DNA of 64,000 bases from Bradyrhizobium algeriense (GTDB lineage Bacteria; Pseudomonadota; Alphaproteobacteria; Rhizobiales; Xanthobacteraceae): the NCBI RefSeq assembly GCF_003062295.1, contig NZ_PYCN01000003.1:653789-717788 (forward strand), in the 5' to 3' direction. A model generated the notes under the pieces. It worked only from the letters and a program-made list of their open reading frames with translations. It did no database searches and was not told the origin of the DNA. This document shows, in pieces, positions 61,625-64,000 of the stretch. The position numbers and the translations under genes were made by a program. The stretch's first letter is position 1; every line of letters begins with the position of its first letter.

Positions 61625-63705
61625 GCCGCCTTCCGTTCCATGACGATGCTGCCGGCACCGTCGATATGGGCGTCGAAGTTCGTCGAAACGAATGTCGATG
61701 TCTCGTCTTCCGCAATCACAGCGGGTCCTGCGATGGTCGCTCCCGGCGCCATCTGGTCGCGGTGGTACAGCGGAATCTCGACGACCATCCCCGCGCGGCC
61801 ATCGAAAAACTTGCGGCTGCCCGCGGCTTTTCCGGCCGGCTTGCGCGTCACCTCGGCAACGCGCAACGGATTGCGCGGCTCGGTGGTCGCGAGCACCGAC
61901 CAGCTCAGCACCTCGATCGCAGCCCCCGGAATCGACCGCTCGAATAACGCCGCATAATCCGTCTCGAAGGCCTGGCGCAGGCCTTCGAGATCCGCTGCCG
62001 TCAACCGCCGGTTCGGCAGCTCGACCGTGATCTCGTGTCCCTGCCCGACGTACCGCATGAAGGCGGCGCGGCGTTCGCGCACGGGTGCACCGGCGGCGCC
62101 GGGCTCGACCAGGGCGCGCGCCTCGGTCGCCATCTCATCCAGCAGGTCCGACACAGCCGTGACATCGAACGCATCGAGCCTGGCATGACGGCTGCGCACC
62201 AGCTCATAGGCGATGGGCGCGGCAAGAAATCCGACAGCCGAGCCGACGCCGGCATTGGACGGTACGATCACGCGCGAGACGCCGATCTTCTCGGCGACGC
62301 GGGCCGCATGCAGCGGCGCGGCGCCGCCGAAGGCGATCAGAGTGTGCTGGCCGACGACGGCGCCACGCTCGACCGCATGCACGCGGGCGGCGCTCGCCAT
62401 GTTCTCGCACACGACCTCATGCACGGCGTAGGCCGACGTTTCCGCCGACAGTCCCAGCGGTTCGCCAATGTCGCGCAATAAAGCCTGTCTGGACAGTTCG
62501 GGGTCAAGCTTGATCGTCCCACCTGCAAATGCGTCCGGATCGATCTTGCCGAGCGCGACGTCCGCATCCGTCACGGCGGGGCGTTGACCGCCGCGGCCGT
62601 AGCAGGCCGGTCCCGGCTCGGATGACGCGCTCTCGGGGCCGACGGTGACGCGCTTCAAGGCGTCGACCCGTGCGATCGAGCCGCCGCCGGCGCCGATCTC
62701 GACCATCTCGATCACGGGAATACGCACCGGCAGGCCCGACCCTTTCAGGAAGCGGGCGGCGCGATCGACCTCGAACACGCGCGAAGTTTCGGGCTGGTAC
62801 TTTTCGATCAGACAGATCTTCGCGGTAGTGCCACCCATATCGAAGGACAGCACCCTGCTCTCGCCGAGACGCGCCGCGATCTGCGCCGCAAAAATCGCGC
62901 CGCCCGCCGGCCCCGATTCGACCAGGCGCACCGGAAAGCGCCGCGCCGTCTCGATCGAAGTGACGCCGCCACCCGAGGTCACGAGATAGATGGCGCCGCG
63001 AAACTGCTCGGCCTGCAGCCCCTCGGCCATGCGCGCGAGATAACCGTCGATCAACGGCTGCACATAGGCATTGGCCACCGCAGTCGAGGTCCGCTCGTAT
63101 TCGCGAATTTCAGGGCACACCGCCGACGACAGCGTTACCCAGACGCCCGGCATTTCCTCTTTCAGGATCGCGGCGGCGCGCCGTTCATGCTCGGGATTGG
63201 CATAGGAGTGCAGGAAGGCGAAAGCGACGCTTTCCACTTTCTGCGCGCGCAGTTCGGGCACCAGTGCACGCACGGCGGCTTCGTCGAGCGGCAACCTCAC
63301 GGCGCCCTGTGCGTCGATGCGCTCGGGGACCGTGAAACGCAGGGCGCGCGGCGCCAGCGGTTTCGGCTTGTCGATCGCAAGGTCGTATTGATCGTAGCGG
63401 CTCTCGGTACCGATATCGAGCACATCGCGGAAACCTTGCGTTGCGACAAGCGCCGTCTTCGCTCCGCGGCGCTCAATGATGGCGTTGGTCGCGAGCGTCG
63501 TGCCGTGAATGAAGACGTCGATATCGCATATGTGGGCGCGCGCATCGGCCAGAATGAGACGCATCCCGTCCAGCACCGCTTGCTCCGGTCGCGTGGGCGT
63601 CGTCAGCACCTTGCGCGTTCTGCGATCCTGACCCACATCCAGGACGATATCCGTGAACGTGCCTCCGATATCGACGGCAAGCCGCACTTCGGCTCCCTCA
63701 AGCAT
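61621..63705 (-). CDS. hyuA: Hydantoinase/oxoprolinase subunit A (HyuA family)
   Basis: A 694-residue HyuA protein with ATP motifs LAVDIGGTFTDIVLD (phosphate-1) and VLSFDMGGTTAKICL (phosphate-2), plus the hinge HGTTLATNAIIERRG and GGGSIARVD. It phosphorylates or activates a cyclic amide so that HyuB can hydrolyse it. ATG at 63705 has GGAGG 8 bases upstream and is preferred to a start at 63762. It opens the minus operon HyuA-HyuB-DctP-DctQ-DctM. Its upstream region is only about 160 bases before an IS element begins. Confidence 0.92.
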   Translation of the reverse strand: MLEGAEVRLAVDIGGTFTDIVLDVGQDRRTRKVLTTPTRPEQAVLDGMRLILADARAHICDIDVFIHGTTLATNAIIERRGAKTALVATQGFRDVLDIGTESRYDQYDLAIDKPKPLAPRALRFTVPERIDAQGAVRLPLDEAAVRALVPELRAQKVESVAFAFLHSYANPEHERRAAAILKEEMPGVWVTLSSAVCPEIREYERTSTAVANAYVQPLIDGYLARMAEGLQAEQFRGAIYLVTSGGGVTSIETARRFPVRLVESGPAGGAIFAAQIAARLGESRVLSFDMGGTTAKICLIEKYQPETSRVFEVDRAARFLKGSGLPVRIPVIEMVEIGAGGGSIARVDALKRVTVGPESASSEPGPACYGRGGQRPAVTDADVALGKIDPDAFAGGTIKLDPELSRQALLRDIGEPLGLSAETSAYAVHEVVCENMASAARVHAVERGAVVGQHTLIAFGGAAPLHAARVAEKIGVSRVIVPSNAGVGSAVGFLAAPIAYELVRSRHARLDAFDVTAVSDLLDEMATEARALVEPGAAGAPVRERRAAFMRYVGQGHEITVELPNRRLTAADLEGLRQAFETDYAALFERSIPGAAIEVLSWSVLATTEPRNPLRVAEVTRKPAGKAAGSRKFFDGRAGMVVEIPLYHRDQMAPGATIAGPAVIAEDETSTFVSTNFDAHIDGAGSIVMERKAA

Positions 63706-63864
63706 TCCAAAACCTCCGCGTGCTGGCCGACGAACTGTAGCCAAATGTTCAGCAATTTCCATGCCATTGACTGCGCCCGCGGAGACATGCCCAGCTATTT
63801 TGCCGGGTACCTATGCAGCGCACCTTCGACGAACTCGCGCTGCCTGGTCCAGCAACTGCAACCA

Positions 63865-64000
63865 CATTTGGCTGATTTTGTTGAAAAACTCGGCTGTTGA
63901 AGCCGAAGGAGATCGCTGATTCATTTCCCCTTAGTGGGTGGAGATTTGAATCGATGATGGGTCCTCGGCAGGTCGACCAGGCGGCACTGTTTTACGAGTT
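63865..64000 (+). mobile_element. Left end of an IS1182-like insertion sequence (cut by window)
   Basis: A run beginning near 63869 (GGCTGATTTTGTTGAAAAACTC) resembles the end repeats of IS1182/IS5-like elements in bradyrhizobia, and a transposase start follows at 63954. The exact boundary cannot be set without the other end. It lies directly upstream of hyuA, so it may have moved into that promoter region. Confidence 0.6.
63954..64000 (+). CDS. Transposase, IS1182-like (5' fragment, runs off window)
   Basis: Only the first 15 or so residues are visible: MMGPRQVDQAALFYEF, which match the start of IS1182-type transposases in Bradyrhizobium. ATG at 63954 or 63957 could be the start. The remainder, including the DDE catalytic residues, lies outside, so integrity is unknown. 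Confidence 0.65.
   Translation, partial: MMGPRQVDQAALFYE

Noticed and set aside
63653..63919. An 88-codon plus-strand frame overlapping the hyuA start and IS end
   Set aside because: It crosses from antisense hyuA into the IS end with no family features or ribosome site.

Overview
The window looks like a chromosomal catabolic island from a GC-rich alphaproteobacterium of the Bradyrhizobium/Rhodopseudomonas kind. This rests on protein character (the uracil phosphoribosyltransferase, the D-carbamoylases and a transposase start typical of Bradyrhizobium IS1182-like elements), on frequent TTG/GTG starts, and on dense 4-bp ATGA/TTGA gene overlaps. No rRNA, tRNA, CRISPR array or phage genes were seen. 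Nearly everything is an uptake system or an enzyme acting on amides, imides, ureides or pyrimidines.

Layout. (1) 2-688: end of an arylformamidase-like hydrolase. (2) 11472-685, minus: amidohydrolase, three-gene molybdenum hydroxylase (CoxL, CoxM and a CoxS-CoxG fusion), Liv-type ABC transporter and a Rieske ferredoxin, facing a divergent MarR regulator with a perfect palindrome between them. (3) 22270-12287, minus: D-hydantoinase, epimerase, SDR, flavin monooxygenase and an oligopeptide-type ABC transporter. (4) 22491-24739: hydantoin racemase (+), flavin reductase (-) and N-carbamoyl-D-amino acid hydrolase (-), which with the hydantoinase form a classical hydantoin set. (5) 25267-28423, plus: the URC uracil-catabolism trio (GTP cyclohydrolase II-like URC1, DUF1688 URC4, uracil phosphoribosyltransferase), with a structured leader. 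(6) 43524-28448, minus, about 15 kb: second D-carbamoylase, polar-amino-acid ABC transporter with two binding proteins, CE4 deacetylase-like hydrolase, two amidohydrolases, two family-5 binding proteins and a dipeptide-type ABC transporter, facing a divergent LysR gene. (7) 47762-44612, minus: another family-5 binding protein and a GMC oxidoreductase. (8) 48131-56127, plus: IclR regulator, spermidine/putrescine-type ABC transporter, AroM protein, DUF917/S-methylthiohydantoin-desulfurase-like protein and a stand-alone HyuA-like protein. (9) 56764-56141: nicotinamidase. (10) 63705-56946, minus: HyuA/HyuB ATP-dependent hydantoinase/oxoprolinase and a TRAP transporter. (11) From about 63865: left end of an IS1182-like insertion sequence, cut by the window edge.

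Taken together, six complete transporters (Liv, two Opp/Dpp types, polar amino acid, Pot and TRAP) plus extra orphan binding proteins feed several separate ring-opening or amide-cleaving routes: zinc amidohydrolases, ATP-dependent HyuA/B, CE4-type hydrolysis, D-carbamoylases and the URC pathway. A likely role is scavenging nitrogen from hydantoins, pyrimidines and related cyclic amides. The two least explained modules are Pot transporter-AroM-DUF917-HyuA (48.1-56.1 kb) and the LysR-linked operon combining two binding proteins, a CE4 protein and a D-carbamoylase (38.4-43.5 kb).
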